Source of the DNA: Rachicladosporium sp. CCFEE 5018
Taxonomy: Eukaryota; Ascomycota; Dothideomycetes; Cladosporiales; Cladosporiaceae
Direction: 5' to 3'
NCBI GenBank assembly: GCA_002077045.2
Contig: KZ111157.1
Span: 310,001-374,000, forward strand
DNA: 64,000 bases
In this document: positions 9,802 through 20,435 of the stretch, in pieces
Numbering within the stretch: the first letter of the stretch is position 1
How the letters are laid out: the number at the start of each line of letters is the position of its first letter
The notes under the pieces: generated by a model
Told to the model about the DNA's origin: nothing
Databases searched by the model: none
What the model saw: the letters and a program-made list of their open reading frames with translations, nothing else
Translations under genes and position numbers: made by a program

Positions 9802-11147
9802 ATATAATGGACACGATTTCAAGATCGATAGCTCCGACCCTAGCACCCTTGATGACCAACGTCCGGGACAGGAGGCTTCCCAGCCCCCCTCAGATGTGTC
9901 GAAGCTCCTTGGAACTACGACACAAAGCTTGAAGGACTTACGGTTCTCGGCCGTTCACCGGGTCTCAGTAGTGAGGATTGACTGTTGAGGTACACCAGGC
10001 GAGGGACGCTTCACCGTTGGCGAAGAGTACAGTAGTAGCTGGCTGTTGGTGTTGAGCACTTGCACGTGCGCAGAGTATTGCAAGGCGTGCTCCTGCGAAA
10101 TCAATTCTGTCGACACTGCAAAGATGCGTATCGACTAAGATTCCCTGCGTCGGGGTTCGGATCACTCTGAGCTTGCCTAGCAATGGCTTTGCGGCCTTGA
10201 GTGATGCGACATGGAGGACGATGTCGTCAACTTGCAATTGATGCCAGGAAGCTGATAGACCATCAGATGGACGAACAGAACATTAAATGCCACCAGCCGC
10301 TGTACCTTCCTCATGCTCATCCAATCTTCCCCTTGCTCGTGCCTTCCCGTGGATCCTTCGTTGGGTCTTGGCATCGCTCAAAAAGTCCCCGATAGCTTCT
10401 CACGTCAGCTTCACACCACTCTAGATACATCGTTACATCAATTACTACATGTATGCATCGTATCTTACTGCACAGCATTCGGCAATGCCGGCACACCGTA
10501 ATCCTTTACTGCTGATGCTTTGCAGATGCTATGATCCTGGTCTGAAGGCGCAACGGCACCGTTTTGGGTTGAAGAGGGGAAGCGTGTGCACCGATGTTGT
10601 CCGTACTGGGTACGCCTAACGCTCACGGAAACGGTCATGAAACATGACAACTTCACGATGGAATTGATGTGTAAGCAATATTGCGTACGCCATTGCTGTG
10701 GTAGAAGGACAGACTCAGGTCGAGAATAAGGCTTCTCGTCTATGACTTTGCTCCGCACATCCCTGCAGCTCACTCAGCTTTCGCGCAGATGATTCCGAGA
10801 TCTAGACGAGATGTTGCAGGGTTTGTTAGAGGTGGCTGGGCGAGCTTCGAGTCGACGCCATGAGCTGAGACCCGTGGTTCACTCTGTCGCGGGGCGAAGT
10901 CTAATGTGGTGTCCAGGCCTGGTTGTAAGATCTTTCGGAATGGCCTAACGTGCGTGGCTGAGACCTGACCGAGATCTAAGAGGTAGGTGAAGGTGTCTTG
11001 CTTTGCGCATTCCTTTGATCGTGTTGCTCTAGTCATCTCATTGCCGTGATGAAAAGGATGTTTGTTACATTGCCACTGACTAGGACGACGAGCTTCACCA
11101 ATTCATGGCACACATGATACTCTGACCAGGACTTTTACATTCACGCA
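9802..11147. other. Gene-poor spacer downstream of RMT2
   Basis: About 1.3 kb with only short open frames on both strands (up to about 100 codons). None has a recognisable domain, membrane pattern or splice partner. I find no tRNA-like structure or repeat. Confidence 0.5.
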
Positions 11148-11765
11148 ATGCCTCGACCGTTGGACCTCAAACGACAGCTTCGGCCTCGACTTACTCGGAT
11201 CTCAACCGGAACTCGAGACGAAACGGACCAACCTTGCAACCTCTGCACCTACTTGAACGTTCCCGAGAGCTTTTGTTTCCACTTCCGTCCCATACCAGAA
11301 GAGTCACCGCAGACCTCACCCTCACACTCAATCCGTAGCTTCCACACAGCCCGCACAGATTTTAGCAAACACACAGAAGCTGCTCGGGCATCTGACCGAA
11401 GAACAACATCGCAGACGCCCACGCCACCACGCTCTCCTACTTCGACAGCATCGTGGGTACCATCTCGCACTACCTCGCCTGCCACAAACCGTTCAAGCAT
11501 CATCTCCTACGCAGATACCGACCTCACATCACCCGAGGCATCTATCCGCACGCGATGCAGTTCCGCGAATTTCGAGCGTACACCATCGCTGAGGCGGATG
11601 GTGTCGCCTAGATATAGCAGTCTGAGGGATATCCGGGCGGAGCAGGAAAGGTGGCAAAGGATGAGGGCTCGAGTAAGCGAGGAGGAGCTGAAACGGGTGT
11701 ACGAGAGGCAGGCGAGGGAGTACTTGGAGGGATGGACTGGAGGGTTGTGTAATGTTGATGAGTAA
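11148..11765 (+). CDS. Hypothetical Ser/Thr/Pro-rich protein
   Basis: A single exon of 205 residues starting MPRPLDLKRQLRPR. I do not recognise a family. There is a CxxC pair early (CNLC), a long Ser/Thr/Pro/Arg-rich middle that looks disordered, and a C-terminal charged helix (about residues 160-200, rich in Arg/Glu, e.g. DIRAEQERWQRMRARV). The frame is open over its full length with no intron needed. Coding status is likely but not proven, because there is no paralogue in the window for comparison. Confidence 0.5.
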   Translation: MPRPLDLKRQLRPRLTRISTGTRDETDQPCNLCTYLNVPESFCFHFRPIPEESPQTSPSHSIRSFHTARTDFSKHTEAARASDRRTTSQTPTPPRSPTSTASWVPSRTTSPATNRSSIISYADTDLTSPEASIRTRCSSANFERTPSLRRMVSPRYSSLRDIRAEQERWQRMRARVSEEELKRVYERQAREYLEGWTGGLCNVDE

Positions 11766-12281
11766 AGGAAGCAGATGAACGGTATGCTCTGGCTACCAGC
11801 GCTGTGACAGAAGACATGTTGAGGGTGCGAGTGGCTGGGTGCAGAAAACGACGGCTTCCCCAAATTCAGAAAGCGATGGCGTTTCGGTGTTGCGGCTGCT
11901 GGCGGATGTGAGACATGGCACTGGCGAAGCTCGAGTCTCGCTCATCCTACTTGTGATCGGGGAACCACGTCTTTCGTACATCTCAAGAAGGTATATAAGT
12001 TGTAATGTACATTTCGAATATGCCTCTTCTCGACGCATGCAAGTGAAGCCCACGTGCTCACCTGAAGCCGTTCGGTGATTCGCCAATTATTGCCCGACTC
12101 CACCTTGTTCATGGAAGCGAGAGAGTTTACTTTGCTTGTGAGAAAGCACTGATGTGCATTGGAGCAGGGCTGGGAAAGCCTTGAGCTCTCTTCATTCTGT
12201 GATACTCACAATCTTTTGAGGTGCTTTCAGACCAGTGACATCCTCCTTTCCCGACTTCATCGCATTCCGGCAACCCACAGA
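11766..12281. other. Spacer upstream of VTC4
   Basis: About 516 bases without a supported gene. It should contain the VTC4 promoter and 5' leader. Confidence 0.45.
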
Positions 12282-14895
12282 ATGAGGTAAGAAGATCTCT
12301 CGCCATGCACCCCGCAAACCAAGAGCTCCCAATGGCTTGCTCCAAGCCTCTGCAGAGCAAGCAGCATTTTAACAATCGGCATCCAGGTTCGGCCAGCAAC
12401 TCCGCTCCTCCCTTATCAAGGACTGGTACTACTACTACATCTCCTACGACGACCTCAAGGCGTCCCTGCGCACAGACTTCGAGCACCTTCCCGCTATCTC
12501 CACCGGCCGCCAACAGAAGCGGAAGCCCTGGGGGGAGGACGATGAGCAGCAATTCGTGAACCAGCTCGAGCAGGAGTTGGATAAAGTCTTCACGTTCCAG
12601 AAAGTCAAATCGCAGGAGATCATAAGGAGAATCAAGGCGAGTGAGAAGGAGGTGACTGATGCTGTTGAGCGGAATGCTGCTGCTGCCGCGGGTGGGGCGG
12701 CGAGTGAGGCAGTGACGGAGGAGGAGTTCCTGTTGCTCGAGGAAGATTTAAGCGATGTTATCGCGGATGTGCATGACTTGGCGAAGTTCACGCAGTTGAA
12801 TTATACGGGGTTCCAGAAGATTATCAAGAAGCATGACAAGCAGACGAATTGGCATTTGAAGCCTGTGTTTGCGGCGAGGCTGAAGGCGCGGCCGTTCTTC
12901 AAGGACGACTACGATGGTTAGTGTGCTGAACAATGCTACAGGCAATTGTGCACTATCTAACTGGGACGCAGGTACGATTGTGGTGCTGTCGAGGCTATAT
13001 GACAAGGTCCGCACGCGTGGTGCGCCGGCTGCGGGAGACTCCTCGGCTGGTGGGAAACAGCAGAACTTCATTCGCCAGACGACGAAGTACTGGGTGCATC
13101 CGGACAATCTCACCGAGCTCAAGCTCATTATCATGAAGCACTTGCCTGTGCTGGTCTTCAACCCTAGTAAGGAATTCGAGCGGAAGGACTCGGCGATCTC
13201 GTCGATCTACTACGACAACCCTGCAACCTGGGAGCTGTATGAAGGTCGACTGAAGAAGACCGAAGGTGCCGAAGCTGTGCGATTGCGTTGGTACGGCGGC
13301 ATGGAGGTCGACACGATCTTTGTGGAGCGCAAGACACATCGTGAGGACTGGACTGGAGAGAAGTCTGTGAAAGCGCGTTTCTCGCTTAAGGAGAAGAACG
13401 TGAATGCTTTCATGAAGGGTGACATGACCACGAAACAAGTGTTCGAGAAAATGCGTCGCGATGGGAAGAAAAGCGAAAAAGAGATCGACGACTTGGAAGC
13501 CCTGGCGAAGGAGGTCCAGTTCCGCGTCATTGACCGCAAGCTGGAGCCCGTGTGTCGATCCTTCTACAACCGGACTGCCTTCCAGCTACCTGGAGATGCG
13601 CGCGTGCGTGTCTCTCTTGATACGGAGCTTACGATGGTGCGAGAGGACAACCTGGACGGTCGACAGCGGTCGAAGAACAACTGGCGACGGATGGACATCG
13701 GCATTGATTGGCCGTTTAGCCAGCTGCCGAAGGAAGATGTCGAGCTGTTCCCTTACGGCGTGCTTGAGGTCAAGCTCCAGACTGCAGCTGGGCAAGAGCC
13801 TCCGCCATGGATTCGCGAGCTCACTGCATCGCATCTTGTCGAGGCTGTGCCAAAGTTCTCGAAGTTCATCCACGGCACAGCAACAATGTTCCCGAAGCGA
13901 ATTGATCTGTTGCCCTTCTGGATGCCTCAGATGGATGTTGATATCCGCAAGCCAGTCAGTCATAACTTTGGGCTTGACCGACCTGGCCATAGTACGGACG
14001 TCAGTACAACGCTCGAGGACGATGACAGTGATGACGACCTTGACGACGATGAGGAGGACACTGTTGTTGGCAGGGAGGACGATGATGAGAATACTCGCCG
14101 TCTTCGAGCTGCCCGCGATGCGCTCGAACGTCACGAAGAAGAGCGTGCTATGGACTACGTCAACGGCCATGACAGCAACGTGATGGACGAAGAAGAGCGT
14201 CTAGCTCACAAGCCTATCGCGTCCGCAGACGACGACTACCCGATCTACGACTCCGAAGACGAAGAAGAGGAGCTCGAAGAAGCGAAGCGCGTCGGTGGCT
14301 TGCGGTATCGCTGGCTACTAGTCAAGCGTCATGCTACTCTGGCCGGTGATAAGATCCTCGATGTGCTCAAGCAGGCAAAGCCTGTGCCTCGACCCATTGA
14401 GATACCGTCGAGAGAGGGCAGGATGGGTGTGCCAGCTGGTGCAGTGATGAGCGAGAAGCGCTTCAAGGCGCCGAAGGGGAAGAAGATCCATGTTCCCGTG
14501 CGTGTGGAGCCGAAGGTGTCGTTCGCTGCTGAGCGGACATTCCTTGCCTGGGTAAGTCCATCATACCGTCTCCTGACAAGTTGCTGCCTTTGCTGACAGA
14601 CCAATTCTAGCTCGAATTCAGCATCATCCTCGGCTCCATCGCCGCCACTCTGCTTAACTTCGGCGATGCCATCTCGCTCGCTTCGGCATGGGCTTTCACT
14701 GGTGTTGCTTTGATTGCGCTGTTGTACTCAGCAGGCATCTACCTCTGGCGCGTCGACAATATCAAGAAGCGGAGGGCTGTCAGCTATCATGATAAGTGGG
14801 GACCTAGCTTCTTGTGCTTAGGTTTGGTGGTTGCGGTGGCGATCAACTTTGGGTACCGCTTCGCTTATGGTGGTGAAGGAGGGTTGAGAGGGTAG
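12282..14895 (+). CDS. VTC4: Vacuolar transporter chaperone 4, polyphosphate polymerase
   Basis: Four exons: 12282-12286, 12387-12916, 12972-14551 and 14611-14895, 799 residues in all. Exon 1 is only ATGAG. With exon 2 it yields MRFGQQLRSSLIKDWYYYY, the expected start of an SPX domain. The SPX domain is followed by the catalytic tunnel domain, with TTKYWVHPDN, the basic strand VRLRWYGG, VERKTHREDW and SVKARFSLKEK. The sequence then runs through an acidic stretch to three C-terminal membrane helices (exon 4: LEFSIILGSIAATL, FTGVALIALLYSAG, FLCLGLVVAVAINF). In the VTC complex this subunit makes polyphosphate from ATP and moves it into the vacuole, while SPX senses inositol pyrophosphates. The length matches the family. 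Confidence 0.95.
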
Positions 14896-15173
14896 TCTGG
14901 AGAAAGTCTCGAGAGCGAGGGTGTGATGCAGGGCACGCTGCGAAAGATTGTGTATATAATTGATACTACATAGGTACTTGTACAGCCGTGCGAGCTTAGC
15001 CCATACGCCCTCAACCTATATCTTGGTCCTGTCAAAGTTTCGTCCGTGTCACGGTCGGACCGTGTTGAAGACGCGTCCTACGTCACTGCTTCTGCAGCAA
15101 CATGTCCAATATTAGGTATTCGATGATCGACTTCCTCCATTCACAACACATCCCTTTTGCAGGGCACTTCGAT
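14896..15173. other. VTC4 / UsgS-like copy 2 spacer
   Basis: This short spacer shows where similarity to copy 1 can be followed to its left limit in the window. Position 15123 corresponds to base 1. A pyrimidine-rich TTTTGCAG lies 11-13 bases before the ATG in both copies and could be a 5' leader intron acceptor. Confidence 0.4.
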
Positions 15174-16391
15174 ATGAGTCACTTCGAGCCCAATGCGATC
15201 CTTCGGGGTGCCCAGCTCACGGTCGTCGGAGCTCTGCGAGCACTGCAGAATCCCTCAATCTTCACCAATGAACACTACAAACAAGCAGCCTTGGCAGTAA
15301 TCGCAGGCATAGTGATTCGTCTTGTCGTAGCCATACCGGTAAGCAACTCTCCTTTGACCATCACAGAAGACTAGTCACTGACAAACATCGTAGACAGTCG
15401 GCATCCGGCTCTTCCTGCGATTCATCGGCCTCTTCACAGATCTGGAGCACTCGCAATGGGACGAAGATGTCATCGAAGTCACAACCTTCATTGAGCACTC
15501 TGTGTTGCAAGTACCCTTCTTCCTGATGACTCTGATGCGTTATATCACCCCGACACTGGACAACATGTTCATGGATTCGCTCGCATGGGTCGACAAGACT
15601 TATGCGCAGAAGCACGCTGCCGAAAACCCCAATGACTTGAGGGCTATGTACTACCCAAATCTAAAGCAGTACTCGACGCATGGCCCGGCGGCGAAGAAGC
15701 GAGAGCCGAAAGATGCTGTCTTGGCCGTGGGGATGAAATTTGGGAGGAAGGCGGCATTGAGTTTGGCGGTCTACTTACTGTCTTTGCTACCGCATGTTGG
15801 CAGGTTTGTGCTGCCAGCTGCGAGTTTCTATACCTTCAATAAGGCTGTCGGATGGCAGCCGGCGTTGGTCGTGTTCGGAAGTGGGATCTTCTTGCCCAAG
15901 AGGTATCTGGTCATGTTTCTGCAGAGCTACTTTTCGAGTAGGACGTTGATGAGGGAACTCGTAAGTAATACTCTGGGCTGCAGAGAATCGAAGGCTCCTG
16001 CTAATGAAAGGTACAGCTTGAGCCGTACTTCTCGAGGATGCAGTACACGCCCGCACAGCGCAAGACCTGGTTCTCGGATCGATCTGGAGTGCTCTACGGC
16101 TTCGCCTTCGCATTCTTTGTCTTCCTAAAGATTCCACTGCTGGGCGTACTGATTTATGGCATCGCGGAGGCTTCGACAGCATATCTGATTACGAAGATCA
16201 CGGAACCGCCTCCTTCGCCTGCTGATAAGGAGGAGTTCAAAAAGCGGGATGTGAGATGGGAGAACAAGCATGAGTTTCTCAGTTTACCACTGGAGAAGCT
16301 GGACATTCTTCACAAGCACGACAGGAAGTCTTCCGTTGGCGAGACAAAGCCAGTAGCGGCTGGTATGCCGAAGGGTCGGGAGTATATATGA
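15174..16391 (+). CDS. UsgS-like multi-pass membrane protein, copy 2
   Basis: Exons 15174-15338, 15394-15960 and 16017-16391 give 368 residues. All splice sites and the reading frame coincide with copy 1 at a constant offset of 15122. Only a handful of residues differ (for example D to N in NDLRAMYY, V to A in LPAASF, S to P in WQPALV), although the middle of exon 2 has many silent changes. That pattern means the copies were separated for some time under selection for the same protein. The role is unknown. A longer upstream in-frame extension (from 15102) is not conserved in copy 1 and was not used. Confidence 0.82.
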
Positions 16392-17055
16392 GGCAGCATC
16401 GCAGTCGACGATAGTCCGGCTCACGCCTCCTCGCATTAGATGCGGTCCCACGAATGTGCAGAACGCAAAAGCTGTGCAGCGTCTCAAGACGTTGGCCGGC
16501 TGATGCACTTGGAACCGGAGATGTCGTCGCTTCAGTAGTACGAGCAATGATGAGTGCTGCGAGGTACAATCGGCCGCGGTATCGAACCACCTACTGAGGG
16601 TCATTTGGTCAATATATGATCATATACATACGCACAGCAGTAGTCGGCACTCACTACTGATACCCACCCCCACCAATGACCGACCCCGCAACGCGTCTCT
16701 CGAAGCTGTACGCGACGAATGCCCAATGCGGCAGTCCAAGACATTGCTCTTATCTTGGAGCTCAACTGGACCGAGAATGTTCTTGACTAACAGCACCGCA
16801 TCGATGACAACTCGCTGGATAGCTTCGACGTATGGCATTCCATCAGCGTCGTTCACGGCCAATGCTTATCTCGAGATGATGCGTAGCTTACCCCTCAATT
16901 GGCAGAGAGGTCGAAGTGCCGCACTGTGTACATGATGCTGCTCGATTCCTAAGTAGTATCTTCTGTCTCTCCTCCTTTACAAACGCTGCTTGCACGCCGT
17001 CGTGGAAATAACAGAACCAAGCAGAAACAGAACTTCAATTGCTGCAAGATTCAAA
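16392..17055. other. Spacer, UsgS-like copy 2 to formamidase fragment
   Basis: Equivalent of 1270-1932, with about 1-2% differences. No gene is supported. Confidence 0.5.
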
Positions 17056-17295
17056 ATGCCAAAGTCAGCGCTAAGGTATGCGGCCAAGGTCGACCTCGAC
17101 AAGCCAGCCTGGGAGCACGAGAATCTACACGTATGTAACGACCAGGCAAAGCTCTTGCACAACAGCTGACCCTAAGATGTCAGAATCGCTGGCATCCAGA
17201 CGGTCAGGCACTCATAACAAAATGCGTGAGGGTGTCCTAGCTGACGAAATCCAGTCCCGGCCGTCGGCACAATCAAGAACGGCGAGACCGTCAAG
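17056..17295 (+). CDS. Formamidase copy 2, 5' fragment cut by assembly gap
   Basis: Exons 17056-17130, 17184-17202 and 17255-17295 are read before the gap. Relative to the complete gene the coding changes seen are silent (for example CAC to CAT in NRWHP). Several more changes fall in intron 1. This is therefore a second, apparently intact homologue whose remainder lies in the gap or elsewhere in the assembly. Confidence 0.8.
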
Positions 17296-17395
17296 NNNNN
17301 NNNNNNNNNNNNNNNNNNNNNNNNNNNNNNNNNNNNNNNNNNNNNNNNNNNNNNNNNNNNNNNNNNNNNNNNNNNNNNNNNNNNNNNNNNNNNNN
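17296..17395. other. Assembly gap 2 (100 N)
   Basis: Exactly 100 N. The sequence after the gap (17396) steps back about 560 bases relative to the sequence before it, restarting in the spacer upstream of formamidase. The gap therefore joins overlapping homologous pieces and does not bridge missing sequence. Confidence 0.99.
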
Positions 17396-18070
17396 TCATA
17401 TACATACGCACAGCAGTAGTCGGCACTCACTACTGATACCCACCCCCACCAATGACCGACCCCGCAACGCGTCTCTCGAAGCTGTACGCGACGAACGCCC
17501 AATGCGGCAGTCCAAGACATTGCTCTTATCTTGGAGCTCAACTGGACCGAGAGTGTTCTTGACTAACAGCACCGCATCGATGACAACTCGCTGGATAGCT
17601 TCGACGTATGGCATTCCATCAGCGTCGTTCACGGCCAATGCTTATCTCGAGATGATGCGTAGCTTACCCCTCAATTGGCAGAGAGGTCGAAGTGCCGCAC
17701 TGTGTACATGATGCTTCTCGATTCCTAAGTAGTATCTTCTGTCTCTCCTCCTTTACAAACGCTGCTTGCACGCCGTCGTGGAAATAACAGAACCAAGCAG
17801 AACAGAACTTCAATTGCTGCAAGAGTCAAGATGCCAAAGTCAGCGCTAAGGTATGCGGCCAAGGTCGACCTCGACAAGCCAGCCTGGGAGCACGAGAATC
17901 TACACGTATGTAAGGACCAGGCAAAGCTCTTGCACAACAGCTGACGTTAAGATGTCAGAATCGCTGGCACCCAGACGGTCAGGCACTCATAACAAAATGC
18001 GTGAGGGTGTCCTAGCTGACGAAATCCAGTCCCGGCCGTCGGCACAATCAAGAACGGCGAGACCGTCAAG
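17396..18070. repeat. 675-base exact-looking repeat of 1498-2172
   Basis: Base 17396 corresponds to 1498 and 18070 to 2172. At every site where copy 2 (16620-17295) differs, this stretch carries the copy 1 base (for example GACGAACGCCC, GCAGAACAGAAC, GTAAGGACC). It behaves as the same locus sequenced once and used twice. Confidence 0.93.
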
Positions 18071-19334
18071 ATCGAGTGTGTTGACTGGACGGGAGGGCAA
18101 ATCAAGAACGACGATTCAGCAAATGACGTCCGTGACGTTGATCTAACGCGCATTCATTACCTCACTGGTCCCTTCGAGATCGAGACTGCGGAACCAGGCG
18201 ATGTCCTTGTAGTCGACATCCAGGATGTGCAGCCGCTGGATGATCACCCGTGGGGGTTCACTGGCATATTCAGCAGAGAGAACGGTGGAGGTTTTTTGGA
18301 CGATACATACCCGAAGCCGTGCGGCCTCCCGCAACATGTCGGCCAGTTGACAGGCGCAGCTAACGTTTGATGCAGAGCAAAAGCCATCTGGGACTTCGAG
18401 GGCATCAACTGTTCGTCCCGCCACATTCCCGGAGTCCGCTTTGCAGGCCTGATTCACCCCGGTATCCTCGGCTGTGCCCCTTCAGCCGAAGTGCTCAAGA
18501 CATGGAACGACCGTGAGGGCCAGCTCATCACCGAGTGCTCTCACATGGACAAGGTAGTGGCTCTACCTCCAGAGCCCAAGAGCGTCCACGTAGGCAGCAC
18601 CGAGGGAGACGTTAAGGAGAAGGTTGGTCGCGAAGGAGCTCGCACCGTACCTGGTCGCCCAGAGCATGGTGGAAACTGTGATATCAAGAATCTTTCACGC
18701 GGCTCCAAGGTTTACCTCCCTGTCCACGTCAAGGGTGCTAAGTTCAGTGTTGGTGATCTGCACTTCTCGCAGGGTGATGGCGAGATCTCCTTCTGTGGCG
18801 CGATCGAGATGGCTGGTGTGATTACCATCAAGTTCAGCGTCATGAAGGGCGGCGTGGCGCACTTGGGCATGAAGAGCCCGATCTACATCCCTGGTCCTGT
18901 CGAGCCACAATTCGGGCCGGGCAGGTACATCTACTTCGAGGGCTTCAGCGTCGATGAGCATGGCAAGCAGTACTACTTGGATACTACTGTGGCATATCGG
19001 CAGACTTGCTTCAGGGTCATTGAGTATCTGAAGAGATACGGTAGGCTGCATACTTTCTTGATGCATGCGGCCGATTCACTGACCCATATGCAGGCTACGA
19101 TGACTACCAGATCTATCTCCTGTTGTCTTGCGCGCCGATCCAGGGACATGTTGCCGGAATTGTCGATGTAAGTGTGACGAAGCAGTGCCATCGTCCGACG
19201 AAGCTGACACTATTACTAAGGTTCCGAACTCGTGTACCACTATTGGGCTACCGATGGACATCTTCGACTTCGACATCAGACCTGAGGCGCCTACGGGCAA
19301 GAGGGAGCTTGGTAGTTGTGCGTTTGCAAGCTAG
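17831..19334 (+). CDS. Formamidase (FmdA/AmdA family)
   Basis: Six exons: 17831-17905, 17959-17977, 18030-18318, 18376-19040, 19094-19167 and 19221-19334. They splice in frame to about 411 residues. Recognisable blocks are VKIECVDWTGGQI, DVLVVDIQDVQPL, HPWGFTGIF, GVRFAGLIHPGILGCAPS, GGNCDIKNL, GDLHFSQGDGEISFCGAIE and CAPIQGHVAGIVD. These are the hallmarks of fungal formamidase, which hydrolyses formamide to formate and ammonium and is typically expressed for nitrogen scavenging. Exon 2 is only 19 nt, and intron 2 starts GTCAGG, a weak donor. The protein ends GKRELGSCAFAS. The oligopeptide transporter follows on the same strand. Confidence 0.93.
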
Positions 19335-20435
19335 CTTTCTGACTGGCGCTAGGCTCCACGATCCAATACTTCTCGCGTTCTATTCTTTCTCCTTATCTTG
19401 TTGAGTGGGAACTCTACGCTCAGTTTTGTACCTTGTTCGGCAGGCCGGGTTAATAGTGCTGAAGACTGGACATGTTCTGAAGCGTAGCAGCACCACAGTG
19501 GCGGCAGCTTGAGGACAGCTACAGCGACCAGTCCGACGTCCTACGGGTGCAATATTTGCTCGCACCGGATCGTGTTCACCCGGGTGAAGGAGCCTGAGGC
19601 GCTCGCGTTGCAATGCTATTGAAGTGGGCTGACATCGCACCGGCAAGCTCGAATTTCCACCGTGAGGTCATGTGCTCGTCCGATAGCTTTCAATATAGCC
19701 CAACATCTGAGAAGCGTCGGCCACACACATACCGAGTAGCGCTATGTTTTGGAGTCCACGGAAATGTTCTTCGTCGGATGCAAAGGGTCGAGACCAACTC
19801 GATATTGCGACCGGAAAATGGGCCGAAGTTTGCAAAGCGCGAGTCGCTTGGGGCTTGATGCCGTACTAGGAAGGTGGTATTGCGAAACATGCGTACCTTG
19901 ACAATCACCTTTTACGTCAGGCCATCAGCACAGTGTGTCAACGACTGGCTTCGTCAGAAGGCAACGTGGCTTTCGAGACAATGCAATCCGATATCAATCA
20001 CAAGACGTCTATCGCCAATGGCAGCTGGGAAGCATTGCCAAGCTCTGTCAAGCTTCACCCAAGCTTTGGGAGGTATGCACAACACCCTCACCAACGACGC
20101 CTTCCATGCCACGGCCACCTTTCCGATAGCCGTGATTAGTACGATCACGCTAGACCGACCTTGTGGGTGAGGTCCGGCGCATGAGTCGGCGAGCGTATTG
20201 CCGGTATGTGCAGGGCGAGCCAATGGCTTGGGCGGGGGCTATCTATCAACAATGTCTCGCAGCCACGCGACGTCAACGTGCATTGTAAAAGTGATGCACT
20301 AGCGAAGCAGCGCGGCTGTGGACTTCCCTGTCTAGGCACGAAGGTAGTACAGGGCCGTACTACAATATGCGACCCCGCCCAAAGTTGCATGTAGGTCGAA
20401 CCCTTCCATAGTCCTCTGACAGTCGATCCGCAAGC
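19335..20435. other. Spacer between formamidase and OPT transporter
   Basis: About 1.1 kb with only short overlapping frames in several phases and no recognisable protein, RNA gene or repeat. Confidence 0.5.

Larger units (their letters stand above)
15123..17295. repeat. Duplicated segment, copy 2 (pairs with 1-2172)
   Basis: Same gene order as 1-2172: UsgS-like gene, spacer, formamidase 5' end. It ends at exactly the same formamidase base as copy 1 before the N run. Small indels (for example near 15170 and 17022) and scattered substitutions distinguish the copies, so this is not a plain duplication of the same reads. Confidence 0.95.

Noticed and set aside
9802..11147. Several 60-100 codon frames between RMT2 and the hypothetical gene
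   Set aside because: They overlap one another in different phases and lack domains, splice partners and compositional support.
15102..15173. Upstream in-frame start for UsgS-like copy 2
   Set aside because: Copy 1 has a one-base difference that breaks this frame, so the shared ATG of MSHFEPN is preferred.
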